This document shows positions 41,114 through 49,935 of a stretch of DNA of 64,000 bases, piece by piece. The DNA is from an uncultured Bacilli bacterium. GTDB taxonomy: Bacteria; Bacillota_I; Bacilli_A; RF39; UBA660. A program made the translations under genes and the position numbers. The notes beneath the pieces are model-generated. The model searched no databases. It saw nothing but the letters and a program-made list of their open reading frames with translations, and was not told the DNA's origin. The stretch covers positions 1-64,000 of the forward strand of contig CAKONK010000009.1 of assembly GCA_934097085.1 (NCBI GenBank), given 5' to 3'. The first letter of the stretch is position 1, and each line of letters starts with the position of its first letter.

Positions 41114-42136
41114 ATGAAAATTTTTAGTAATGAAATAGTATTTCGTGGTCACCCTGATAAAGTATGTGACCAAATTAGTGATGCACTTTTAGATGCATAT
41201 TTAAGTGAAGATAAATCCTCACGATGTGGAATTGAAGTAATGGGAGGAAAAGGTAAAATATTTGTAACTGGTGAAGTTACAAGTAGTGCAAAGGTAGATG
41301 TTTCAAGTATAGTAAAAAGAGTTTTAAATGATGTTGGCTATGATGAAAATTATGAGATAATTAATAATCTTGGTGTTCAAAGCATTGATATAGCACTTGG
41401 AACTAATGATAAAGTTCATGGTGCTGGTGATAATGGTATGATGTTTGGTTATGCTTGCCGTGATACTAAAGAGTATCTGCCTACCTCTATGGTAATACTT
41501 CAAAAACTTTCTATGATATATGATGAACTTAGAAAAAAAGATAAAAGATTCTTACCAGATGGTAAGGCTCAAATAACTGGTTATTATGAAAATAATAAAT
41601 TAGTTAAAATAAAAGACTTTGTAATTTGTTATCAAAATACTGAAGAAGAAAGAGATAAAACAGATGAAATATTAATTGATATTTGTAAAAGTATTTGTAA
41701 TGAATACAACATTGAAGTTGAAAAATTTATTTTAAACCCAACAGGCAAATTTTTAATAGGCGGTTTTACTGGTGATGCAGGTCTTACTGGAAGAAAGATT
41801 GTAGTAGATTCTTATCAAGGCTTTGCTCCAGTAGGCGGAGGTGCTTTTTCTGGTAAAGACCCAAGTAAAGTTGATAGGTCTGGTGCTTATATGGCTAGAG
41901 TTATTGCAAAAGATATTTTAAAAAATAATAATAATTTAAAGTATGTTCTTGTTCAACTTTCTTATGCTATTGGTCTTAAAAATCCTCTTGCAATATATAT
42001 AACTTCTGATAAGGGTAATTTAAAAGTACCTGATGATTTATATGAAAAATGCTCTGTTCAAAATATCATAAATTCATTAGATTTATTAAATGAAAAATAT
42101 GAAAAAAGAGCAATGTTTGGTCATTTTAAAGATTGA
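41114..42136 (+). CDS. metK: S-adenosylmethionine synthase (short form)
   Basis: Makes SAM from methionine and ATP. Signatures: FRGHPDKVCDQISDA at the start, GAGDNGMMFGYA for the usual GAGDQG loop (Gln replaced by Asn), NPTGKFLIGGFTGDAGLTGRK, DSYQGFAPVGGGAFSGKDPSKVDRS, and the final FGHF. At 340 aa it is about 50 residues shorter than usual, lacking parts of peripheral loops and the C-terminal WE end. All core substrate-binding stretches are present. Control by the upstream SAM riboswitch supports the assignment. Confidence 0.94.
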   Translation: MKIFSNEIVFRGHPDKVCDQISDALLDAYLSEDKSSRCGIEVMGGKGKIFVTGEVTSSAKVDVSSIVKRVLNDVGYDENYEIINNLGVQSIDIALGTNDKVHGAGDNGMMFGYACRDTKEYLPTSMVILQKLSMIYDELRKKDKRFLPDGKAQITGYYENNKLVKIKDFVICYQNTEEERDKTDEILIDICKSICNEYNIEVEKFILNPTGKFLIGGFTGDAGLTGRKIVVDSYQGFAPVGGGAFSGKDPSKVDRSGAYMARVIAKDILKNNNNLKYVLVQLSYAIGLKNPLAIYITSDKGNLKVPDDLYEKCSVQNIINSLDLLNEKYEKRAMFGHFKD

Positions 42137-42172
42137 TTTTTTTGAACGCTAATTAATTGCATCACTTTCCCT

Positions 42173-42211
42173 TTCAATTGCATCATTTTGTATAGTAATG
42201 ATGCAATTGAA
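42173..42211. repeat. 15-bp perfect inverted repeat after metK
   Basis: TTCAATTGCATCATT (42173-42187) and its exact reverse complement (42197-42211) flank a nine-base loop. A further AATTGCATCA lies at 42155-42164 in direct orientation. It is not followed by a T run, so it could be a processing signal or an operator for the next gene rather than a standard terminator. Confidence 0.75.
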
Positions 42212-42261
42212 TTAATTTATAAAAATTATTATAATAAAGATAATTAGTGAAAGGAGTCAAT

Positions 42262-42801
42262 ATGAGCAAAATATATATAATTAGACATGGACAAACGGAT
42301 TGGAATGTAAAGGGACTATTACAAGGTACCACGGATATCGAATTGAATGAAACTGGTATCAAACAAGCAGAGGAACTTTCTAAAAAACTAGATTTAGATA
42401 AAATTGATATTTGTTTTTGTTCTCCTTTAAAAAGAACAAGACGAACAGCAAAAATTTTACTTAAGAGTAAAGTAAAAGTGATTTATGATGATATGATAAT
42501 TGAAAGAAGATTTGGGGATTATGAAGGTAAACAAGTGGACTTTGATTTAATTGTCACTCAATTTGATTACAAATTAAATGATAATTCTCATAACATTGAA
42601 AGTATTCAAGATTGTTTATTAAGAGCAAAAAAGTTTATAGACAAAATAAAAAAAGAGTATCCAAATAAAACAATTTTAATAATTTCGCATGGAAGCTTTA
42701 TTAAAACACTTCATTATAATTTAATTGGGTATGATGAAAATACTGATTTCTTATCATTTAATCCCCAAAATTGTACATTATATGAATATGAAATAGATTA
42801 G
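42262..42801 (+). CDS. Histidine phosphatase family protein (phosphoglycerate-mutase-like)
   Basis: The catalytic RHG motif is in IYIIRHGQTDWNVKGLLQG; the CSPLKRTRRTAKIL motif and the second catalytic His in IISHGSFIKTL complete the active site. At 179 aa it is of the small phosphatase type (CobC/GpmB-like) rather than a glycolytic mutase. ATG 42262 follows AAAGGAG; a GTG 15 bases upstream would overlap that site. Substrate unknown. Confidence 0.88.
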   Translation: MSKIYIIRHGQTDWNVKGLLQGTTDIELNETGIKQAEELSKKLDLDKIDICFCSPLKRTRRTAKILLKSKVKVIYDDMIIERRFGDYEGKQVDFDLIVTQFDYKLNDNSHNIESIQDCLLRAKKFIDKIKKEYPNKTILIISHGSFIKTLHYNLIGYDENTDFLSFNPQNCTLYEYEID

Positions 42802-42808
42802 TGGTTTA

Positions 42809-42837
42809 TTGACTTAAATCACTTTTTTTAATATAAT
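42809..42837 (+). promoter_or_regulatory. Promoter of the ABC-F gene, embedded in a terminator
   Basis: TTGACT (42809-42814), 17 bp, TATAAT (42832-42837). The -35 lies in the loop of a hairpin GTGGTTTA/TAAATCAC with a T run that ends the previous gene. Confidence 0.7.
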
Positions 42838-42860
42838 CTATTTGCAAAAGAGGTAAAAGT

Positions 42861-44489
42861 ATGAATATAGAACATTTATATATGTCATTTGGACTTCAGG
42901 AGATATTTAATGATGTATCTGTTCATTTTAATGATGATGATAAAGTTGGCATAGTTGGAGTAAATGGTGCAGGTAAATCAACATTATTTAATTTAATACT
43001 TGGAAATATTTCCCCAGACTCTGGGAAAATAACTGTAAAAAATAGAGATTTAATAGGATATCTTCCCCAGGTAATTACTGATGAAATACCAAATGATGAT
43101 ATAACTGTTTTTGAATATTTACTTTTAGGAAGACCAATTCAAAAACTAAAGGATAATATAACTTCTTTATATGAACAAATAGCAGTAGAAAAAGATGATA
43201 AAAAATTAAATTATCTTTTTAAAAAGATTACTAATAATCAAAATAAATTAGAGTATTATGATGAATATAATGCAGAAAGCATGCTTCTTAAAATAATAGA
43301 TGGTATGAATATTGATGAAAAACTACTTGATTTAAAATTAAAAAATATTTCTGGAGGACAAAAATCAAAAGTTGCATTTGCAAGACTACTTTATTCAAAA
43401 CCAGAAATTCTTTTACTTGATGAACCTACAAATCATCTTGATTTAGATACAAAAGATTATATTGAAAACACTATCAAAAATTATCATGGACTTGTACTTG
43501 TAATTTCTCATGACATTGATTTTTTAAATAGTGTTACAACAAAAACTTTATATGTAGATAAAATAAAGAAGAATGTAGATCTTTATAATGGAAATTATGA
43601 AAAGTATCTAAAGATTAAAAGTGAAAAAGATAAAGCAAAAGAAAAACTTTATGAAAAACAAGTAAAAGAGGAAGAAAAGTTAAAAGGTATAATTAGTAAA
43701 TATATTCGTGGTAATGAAAAGAAAGCAAATATTGCTAAAGATAGAATTAAGAAATTAGAAAAACTTCAGAAAGAAAAAGTAGTACTTGAAAAAGCAAATA
43801 AATATACAAGATTTAATATTAAAATAAATGAAAAAAGTTATTTAACACCTTTAAAAGTTGAAAATCTAACATTTGGTTATACAAAAGATAATCTTTTATA
43901 TCAAAATTTAACATTTGATTTAACCAGGGGAGAAAAACTTTTAGTAGTCGGTGAAAACGGTATTGGTAAAACAACTTTATTAAAACTTATTATGGGGCTT
44001 CTTACTCCAACCGAGGGAAACATCATAATTAATGATAAAACTACAATTTCTTATTATGCTCAAGAACATGAGATACTTGATAATAGTAAATCAATATTAG
44101 ATAATTTTACAGAGTTTAATTTAAGAGATTTTGAAATAAGAAAAATACTTGGAAGTTTTTTATTTTCTGGTGATGATATTTATAAAAAAGTAGAGGTTTT
44201 ATCTCCGGGTGAAAGGTCAAGAGTTGCACTTGCTAAAGTTGCTTTAAAAGGTGCAAATACACTTTTACTTGATGAACCAACAAACCATTTAGATCCAATG
44301 ACACAAGTTATTATTGCTGATACTTTTAAAACTTTTGAAGGCACAATGCTTGTGGTTTCCCATAATCTTGATTTTGTTGATAACCTTGGCATTTCAAGGA
44401 TGCTTTTACTTCCAACTGGTAAAATAGTTTATTATGACAGAGATATTGTATATCATTATGAAATGATTAATGAGGAAACAAAAAAATAA
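42861..44489 (+). CDS. ABC-F family translational ATPase
   Basis: Two ABC domains on one chain without membrane segments, joined by a charged linker of about 80 residues (about 238-320) that reaches into the ribosome in this family. Domain 1: Walker A GVNGAGKST, signature NISGGQKSK, Walker B LLLLDEPTNHLD. Domain 2: GENGIGKTT, VLSPGERSR, LLLDEPTNHLD. At 542 aa it fits YdiF/Uup or an antibiotic-protection type; the linker alone does not tell which. AGAGG precedes the ATG. Confidence 0.92.
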   Translation: MNIEHLYMSFGLQEIFNDVSVHFNDDDKVGIVGVNGAGKSTLFNLILGNISPDSGKITVKNRDLIGYLPQVITDEIPNDDITVFEYLLLGRPIQKLKDNITSLYEQIAVEKDDKKLNYLFKKITNNQNKLEYYDEYNAESMLLKIIDGMNIDEKLLDLKLKNISGGQKSKVAFARLLYSKPEILLLDEPTNHLDLDTKDYIENTIKNYHGLVLVISHDIDFLNSVTTKTLYVDKIKKNVDLYNGNYEKYLKIKSEKDKAKEKLYEKQVKEEEKLKGIISKYIRGNEKKANIAKDRIKKLEKLQKEKVVLEKANKYTRFNIKINEKSYLTPLKVENLTFGYTKDNLLYQNLTFDLTRGEKLLVVGENGIGKTTLLKLIMGLLTPTEGNIIINDKTTISYYAQEHEILDNSKSILDNFTEFNLRDFEIRKILGSFLFSGDDIYKKVEVLSPGERSRVALAKVALKGANTLLLDEPTNHLDPMTQVIIADTFKTFEGTMLVVSHNLDFVDNLGISRMLLLPTGKIVYYDRDIVYHYEMINEETKK

Positions 44490-44564
44490 TTTGCATATTA
44501 TTGGAATCAAAAATAATATTTATAAAAATGCTATAATGTGATAAACTTATAATAAGAGGTATTT

Positions 44565-46037
44565 ATGATAGCATATGAAAGTGAAGTAACTAAGCAAAGT
44601 GTTGCATTTTATGATAAGTTAAAGGATTTTTATTCTAATGCAAAAGCTGAGGGATTCATTACGGGAACATTTGATGAAACTTTTAAAGACAATAGTTCAA
44701 AAATAGATTTTATTGCTAATCTTATGGATTTAGATATTGAGGGCAAATTATCCTCGAGGATGCACTTGTTACTTTCTGAAAATTATGAATTTTTTATAAA
44801 TTTTATAAATGGAAAGTCTAGTGAAAAACCACTTGTTGTTCCAAATAGTATAATGAATAAAATAACTGAAAATAGAGAAATACCTAAAGAAGATAATCTT
44901 TATTCTCAAGAAGAACTTATGTATTTATTAGATATAATTGAACGTAATTATAATATGTGTCAAAATAACTTTGCAAATAAAACCATGTATATTAAACTTC
45001 CTAATGAAAGCTTGCATCATGATATTTACGAAGTACTAGAAATAAGAGATGATAATATTGCTCATTTACTTGGTCTAACAAGTGAAACTTCTTCCTTAAC
45101 AAGTTTTTATGTATCATTAACTAATGATAATAAACCTGCTCAAAATATTGCAAAATTCTTTTTGAGTAACGAAGGTAAGCAAATACTTATAGATGAATAT
45201 AATAAAAATGTAGAATTTATTAAAAATTTTAAATCAACTGATTTTAACTTTTTTAAAAGTGAATTTAAAAAAACTTTTGGTTATGATTATCCATTATTTG
45301 AATTAAATAAATTGTTAATAAAAAATGTAAGTCTTTTTGATTATGAAAGATTAAATTTTAGTGAAGTTATTGTGGACCATATAGATGATAATATTAGTTG
45401 CGATTTATATATTCCACATTACAATGGTGATTTTAAATCTTCTTCTATAAAGTATACTTCTCAAATTAAAGATGTACTTGATACTTATTTTTTGTTTTCT
45501 AACTTAACAAAAGAAAAACAGTCAATGGTGGAAGTTCAGTTTCCAGAATATAAAAACTTTTTTGCAAATAAAAATATAATTGAGGCATTACAAAAGAATT
45601 TAAGTTATGATTTTATGGAGAAGTTTAGAATAACAAATCACGATTTAATGAAACAAATTAAAAATATAAAAAATTATATAATTTCCTTAAGTGACTATGA
45701 TTTATCATTAATAGGTTTTGGCACAAAAAGGATGCATTCAATTTCTGATGGTAAAACTTTGGTATTTGAAAAAATATGCAAAACTATTATTACAGAGAAA
45801 ACTCCGAATATACTAGAAAAATATTTAAAAGATGGAAGAATATATTTTATTGATGTAATTTTATCTGGAAATGGACAAGTCCTTAAAATTAGTAATTCTA
45901 GTGAGGAACTTGCATTTTATGAAAGACATTTAGAAAGTACTAAATATTCTGCACTTTATGAAAAATTGAAAAGTTTAAATAATAAAAAAGCGAATTATGA
46001 TTTATTCTTAGAAAAAAATTATGGTAAGACTAGATAG
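44565..46037 (+). CDS. Hypothetical protein, possible PBECR4-like segment
   Basis: 490 aa, soluble, no membrane segment. Residues about 125-185 (YNMCQNNFANKTMYIKL, then EIRDDNIAHLLGLTSETS) resemble the HLLGL motif of PBECR4-type nuclease-like domains found in phage and mobile-element proteins; this is a weak match by eye. The middle repeats short helices. A strand-rich stretch near 300-330 (VEVQFPEYKNFF and neighbours) and a C-terminal region (FIDVILSGNGQVLKISNS) look like a separate domain. AGAGG precedes the ATG. I cannot assign a function. Confidence 0.5.
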   Translation: MIAYESEVTKQSVAFYDKLKDFYSNAKAEGFITGTFDETFKDNSSKIDFIANLMDLDIEGKLSSRMHLLLSENYEFFINFINGKSSEKPLVVPNSIMNKITENREIPKEDNLYSQEELMYLLDIIERNYNMCQNNFANKTMYIKLPNESLHHDIYEVLEIRDDNIAHLLGLTSETSSLTSFYVSLTNDNKPAQNIAKFFLSNEGKQILIDEYNKNVEFIKNFKSTDFNFFKSEFKKTFGYDYPLFELNKLLIKNVSLFDYERLNFSEVIVDHIDDNISCDLYIPHYNGDFKSSSIKYTSQIKDVLDTYFLFSNLTKEKQSMVEVQFPEYKNFFANKNIIEALQKNLSYDFMEKFRITNHDLMKQIKNIKNYIISLSDYDLSLIGFGTKRMHSISDGKTLVFEKICKTIITEKTPNILEKYLKDGRIYFIDVILSGNGQVLKISNSSEELAFYERHLESTKYSALYEKLKSLNNKKANYDLFLEKNYGKTR

Positions 46038-46062
46038 TTTTGCTTTTTTTGTTTACATATTT

Positions 46063-46091
46063 TTGACATTTTGTATAAAAAGTGGTAAAAT
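46063..46091 (+). promoter_or_regulatory. Promoter of the acyl-CoA-synthetase-like gene
   Basis: TTGACA (46063-46068) and TAAAAT (46086-46091) with a 17-bp spacer; GGGGGAAG serves as ribosome binding site before ATG 46115. Confidence 0.75.
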
Positions 46092-46114
46092 TATCGTAGT
46101 TAAGGGGGAAGACT

Positions 46115-48058
46115 ATGATTGATGAATTAAACAATCAAATTGAAACAATGATTTTAAATAAAAAAACTTCAGAAATAGGATATGCTATTTCTAAAAAAAT
46201 ATCAAAAAAAGCAAGAATGGCTTTAATAGATTTAGAATTTAATCATAATAATTCTTGGTCTGTAGAAATGTTTCTAAAAAATAAAAATAAACTTGATAAT
46301 AATGTTTTATTTTATCGTGGTAATAAAATTAACGGTTATGAATTTTGGACAAATGTTTATAAGTTTTGTAAATCATTTAAAGAAATGGGAATAACTAAAG
46401 GCAGTGAAGTACCGGTTATGGTTTCAAATAGTCCCGAATTTATTTATAGTTTAACTGCTTTAAATATGATAGGTGCAGTTTCTAATATTGTTGGTGAATG
46501 GTTTGCTGAAGACTATCTAGTCGATATTATTAGAGATACAAAATCGAAAGTTATTTTAGTATCTGATGATATTAATGAAAAAATGCAAAATGCTATTGTA
46601 AGAAGTCCACAGATTGAAAAGATTATAACATTTTCTTTAACTGATTCTTTACCAAAAAATAAAGATGGAAATCATTATAATCCTTATGCTGAAATAGATG
46701 ATAAGTTTGGACACTTTAAAAATAATGTTTTACTTTTTAAGGATAAATTTGGTGAAAAGATAGTTACAAAAGATGAATTTTTGGAAAAAGGCAAGGCTTA
46801 TGAAGACGGTGTTGTCGAAGATATGTCCTTATCTGATTTATGCCAAATAACTTATACAAGTGGTACAACAAAACCTGGTTATCCAAAAGGATGTAAGCAT
46901 AGTAATAGAAATTATTTAGCTTTAGCAAGATTTAAATGTTCTGATGTATCTCCAATGCCAACGATGAAAAAATTAAGCGTACTTGCACATTTACCAAGTT
47001 ATACTCAAACAGTAATGTCAACAGCTTATACAGATCCACTTTATATGGGGTGGACTATAGCTTGTGAACCATATTATGATATTAATTTTTATCCATATTC
47101 ATTACTTATTAATAAACCTAATTATACAGTAGAAACACCTGAATATGAAAAATACGTAGCAAAATTACTTGATAAAGATGAAAATTGGAAAACCGTTAAA
47201 ATGCCATTTCGTGTTTGTGTTTGTATTGCTGGTCAAGAATTATCAACAGGTTTAGAAAAATATTTAAATATTATTTCAAGAAAACACAAATATGGAGTTG
47301 AAAAATTACCTTTCCCATTTGCACCAGTTAAAATGACTATAGCCGGAGGTACTACAGAAAATGGTGGATTCTTGGTAACTTTATTTAAAAATTTACAAGA
47401 AAAAAGACTTGATTATTTAATTAAAAATAAAAATATTAATTTAATGTCAATCGGACTTGCTGATGCTAGAGTATTAAATAATGATGGTAAACCTTGTAAA
47501 CCATACGAAAGAGGAATGCTTTATGTGGACACACCCACTAACCAAATTGGTTATGTAAACGAAGAGTTTAATAAAGATAGAGAAGTAGTAGCTGATGATG
47601 GTGTAAAACTAATGAGTACTGGTACATATGCATATCAAGATGAATTTGGAACATTTAGAATGCTTGATAGACCAGGAAGTGATATTACTTTAGAAAATGG
47701 AGAAAGTATACCATTTTATGTAATAAATGATCTTATTAGACTAGATACAAAAAATATAATGGAGTCTTACATAGTTAAGCTTTCTGATAATGAATTAGTT
47801 TGTCATATTGAAAAACAACCAAATTCTAAAAAATCTGATGAACAATTAGTTAATGAAATTAGAACTAGATTAAGTGGAAAAATTGATGAATGTATTTTAG
47901 ATAATATGTTTTTAAGATTCAGAACTTTTGAAGAAGGGTTCCCCGTGGCTGGAAGTGGAAAAACTGATTTAATTACACTTGCTAATGAAGATATTTCAAA
48001 TAAAGTATACAAACTTAATGAAGAAAAAAATCTAACAAGAAAATTAGAAAAAAGATGA
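46115..48058 (+). CDS. AMP-forming acyl-CoA synthetase-like enzyme
   Basis: Adenylate-forming enzyme. The AMP-binding P-loop reads QITYTSGTTKPGYPKGCKHSN, the AGGTTENGG turn follows near residue 412, LMSTGTYAYQDEFGTFRMLDRPGSDI gives the conserved Tyr-x-Asp/Asp-Arg hinge, and the catalytic Lys lies in VAGSGKTDLI near the C-terminus. At 647 aa it has the length of fatty-acyl ligases. The substrate is likely a medium or long acyl chain, but no partner gene shows it. It has its own promoter. Confidence 0.85.
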   Translation: MIDELNNQIETMILNKKTSEIGYAISKKISKKARMALIDLEFNHNNSWSVEMFLKNKNKLDNNVLFYRGNKINGYEFWTNVYKFCKSFKEMGITKGSEVPVMVSNSPEFIYSLTALNMIGAVSNIVGEWFAEDYLVDIIRDTKSKVILVSDDINEKMQNAIVRSPQIEKIITFSLTDSLPKNKDGNHYNPYAEIDDKFGHFKNNVLLFKDKFGEKIVTKDEFLEKGKAYEDGVVEDMSLSDLCQITYTSGTTKPGYPKGCKHSNRNYLALARFKCSDVSPMPTMKKLSVLAHLPSYTQTVMSTAYTDPLYMGWTIACEPYYDINFYPYSLLINKPNYTVETPEYEKYVAKLLDKDENWKTVKMPFRVCVCIAGQELSTGLEKYLNIISRKHKYGVEKLPFPFAPVKMTIAGGTTENGGFLVTLFKNLQEKRLDYLIKNKNINLMSIGLADARVLNNDGKPCKPYERGMLYVDTPTNQIGYVNEEFNKDREVVADDGVKLMSTGTYAYQDEFGTFRMLDRPGSDITLENGESIPFYVINDLIRLDTKNIMESYIVKLSDNELVCHIEKQPNSKKSDEQLVNEIRTRLSGKIDECILDNMFLRFRTFEEGFPVAGSGKTDLITLANEDISNKVYKLNEEKNLTRKLEKR

Positions 48059-48117
48059 GAAAAAATATAAATTCTCATTTTTTTATGATAAAATTAATAT
48101 ATGAGGAGTTGATTTAA

Positions 48118-49881
48118 GTGAACCTACTATGGATTTTGGTATTAACAAGTGTTTTTTCCTTAACATTAAACATTTTGTTTTTTTCAAAAAAACATATACC
48201 AACATCAGAAAATAAAATTTTTTCCATATTATTAATAACAAATTTTTTTGGATTATTAATGGAATTATTTACTAAACTATTTACTTTATATTTTAGTAAG
48301 CCTAATCAACTAGTCTATATTTTTACTAGGATTTATTTAATATATATAATTATGTTCTTTTCGGTTTTTAATATCTATGTTTTGCTATATTGTATTAATA
48401 ATAAAGATAAATATATTATGTATTATAAAATTTCAAATATTATATTTTATTTATTATCATTTATTTCAATATTTTTACCATTATCAATAAAAAAAGGATA
48501 TGCCACTGGAATTGCTGTTAATTATATGTATTTAGTTACAGTAATTACGACTTGTATTTGGATATTATTATTAGTTAAGTACTTTGATAAAACTAAATTT
48601 TCTAAAACATTACCACTTTTATTATTAATTATATTTGGTTCACTTGCTGGTTTGATACAATTTTTTAATCCATCCATAACTTTAGCAACTTGTTTACATT
48701 TTTATGTATTATTTATAATGTATCATACTATTGAAAATCCGGATTTAAAACTTTTAAATGAGTATAGTCAAAATAAAGAACTCGTGGAAAGTAATATAGA
48801 GTCAAAAATAAATATGTTATTTAAAGTGTCCGAAGATGTTAAATCTCCATTGAAGAATATAAAGAAAAATGCAATAAATATATTAAATGTAAATAAAAAA
48901 ATAGAAAAAGATGATTATGCCAAGAAAATATATAATGAATCTAATGATGTTTTAAATGATATTAATGAAGTCTTTAATGTTTCCTCAATAGATAATAGTA
49001 AAGTTAAAATAGTGGATACCACATTTAATATTTATAACTTATATGATGAAATAATATATATTATTAAAAATAAAATAAATGAAAATACCGATTTTAAATA
49101 CAGTATTACAGATACTATTCCAAGAAAATTATATGGCGACAATGTTAGAATAAAACAAATTATAGTGGCACTATTATTAAATAGTATTTCAGACAAAGAG
49201 GGCATTATTGATTTAGATATTTATGAAATTGTTAAAAATGATATATGTAGACTAGTAATTATAGTTCAAAGTTCATATATAAAACTTGACTTAAGTGAAA
49301 TAAATAATATTTTAAATAGCAATGTTAATATCACTAATGATTTAGAAAAATATGATATTTCTTTAAAAGATGTAAAAAAATTAATCGATGTTATCGGAGG
49401 AACACTTCTTATAAATGATAATGATGGTATGTTGAGTTTTAAGATAATTATTAATGAGGAAATTAAAACTAAAAAAGGTACTGATAATCTTGATTTAATA
49501 GCAAATAGGTTAACTAATAAAAAAAGAGTTTTATTAGCTAGTGATGATTATTTAGAACTTTCTACATTTACAAATATACTTAAGAAAAATAATTTTACTG
49601 TAGATACAGTAATGTATTATAAAGATATAACATCAAAATTAAATGGAAAAACGAAATATGATTTATTAATAATTGATGATGAAATAAATGATGAAAGTGC
49701 AGTTTCTATTATAAAAGAAATTAATAAATTAAAGATAAATCATCTTATAAAAATTGTACTACTTGATAATGATAAAGAGTTAATAAAAAAACATTATTTA
49801 GAGAATAATGCATTTGATGATTACATATTTAAATCTAATTTTAAAGAAGGATTAAAAAAATTTACTACAAAATATAAATAG
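48118..49881 (+). CDS. Membrane histidine-kinase-like protein lacking the phospho-His (pseudokinase)
   Basis: Seven or eight membrane helices (1-205) form a sensor. A DHp-like helix follows with FKVSEDVKSPLKNIK where kinases have SHE(I/L)RTPL, so the phosphoacceptor His is Glu. The ATPase domain keeps the N-box shape GDNVRIKQIIVALLLNSIS and the end motif GGTLLINDNDGMLSFKI, but the D-x-G-x-G ATP loop is absent. A receiver-like domain closes the protein (KRVLLASDDYLE ... YDLLIIDDEIND) with the phospho-Asp still present but the conserved Lys not seen. It starts at GTG 48118 behind GAGGAG. It is probably a regulatory scaffold rather than a kinase. No response regulator is adjacent. Confidence 0.65.
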   Translation: MNLLWILVLTSVFSLTLNILFFSKKHIPTSENKIFSILLITNFFGLLMELFTKLFTLYFSKPNQLVYIFTRIYLIYIIMFFSVFNIYVLLYCINNKDKYIMYYKISNIIFYLLSFISIFLPLSIKKGYATGIAVNYMYLVTVITTCIWILLLVKYFDKTKFSKTLPLLLLIIFGSLAGLIQFFNPSITLATCLHFYVLFIMYHTIENPDLKLLNEYSQNKELVESNIESKINMLFKVSEDVKSPLKNIKKNAINILNVNKKIEKDDYAKKIYNESNDVLNDINEVFNVSSIDNSKVKIVDTTFNIYNLYDEIIYIIKNKINENTDFKYSITDTIPRKLYGDNVRIKQIIVALLLNSISDKEGIIDLDIYEIVKNDICRLVIIVQSSYIKLDLSEINNILNSNVNITNDLEKYDISLKDVKKLIDVIGGTLLINDNDGMLSFKIIINEEIKTKKGTDNLDLIANRLTNKKRVLLASDDYLELSTFTNILKKNNFTVDTVMYYKDITSKLNGKTKYDLLIIDDEINDESAVSIIKEINKLKINHLIKIVLLDNDKELIKKHYLENNAFDDYIFKSNFKEGLKKFTTKYK

Positions 49882-49923
49882 AAATTTTGGTAAGACTAGG
49901 TAGTTTTATCAATTTTTTTATGC

Positions 49924-49929
49924 TATACT
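49924..49929 (+). promoter_or_regulatory. Extended -10 box giving a predicted leaderless addBA mRNA
   Basis: TGCTATACT is an extended -10; its hexamer ends six bases before ATG 49936, with no Shine-Dalgarno sequence. Confidence 0.6.
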
Positions 49930-49935
49930 TATTTT

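Noticed and set aside
42861..44489. Antibiotic resistance ABC-F gene
   Set aside because: Two intact ABC domains are clear, but nothing in the linker or context distinguishes resistance from housekeeping ABC-F proteins.
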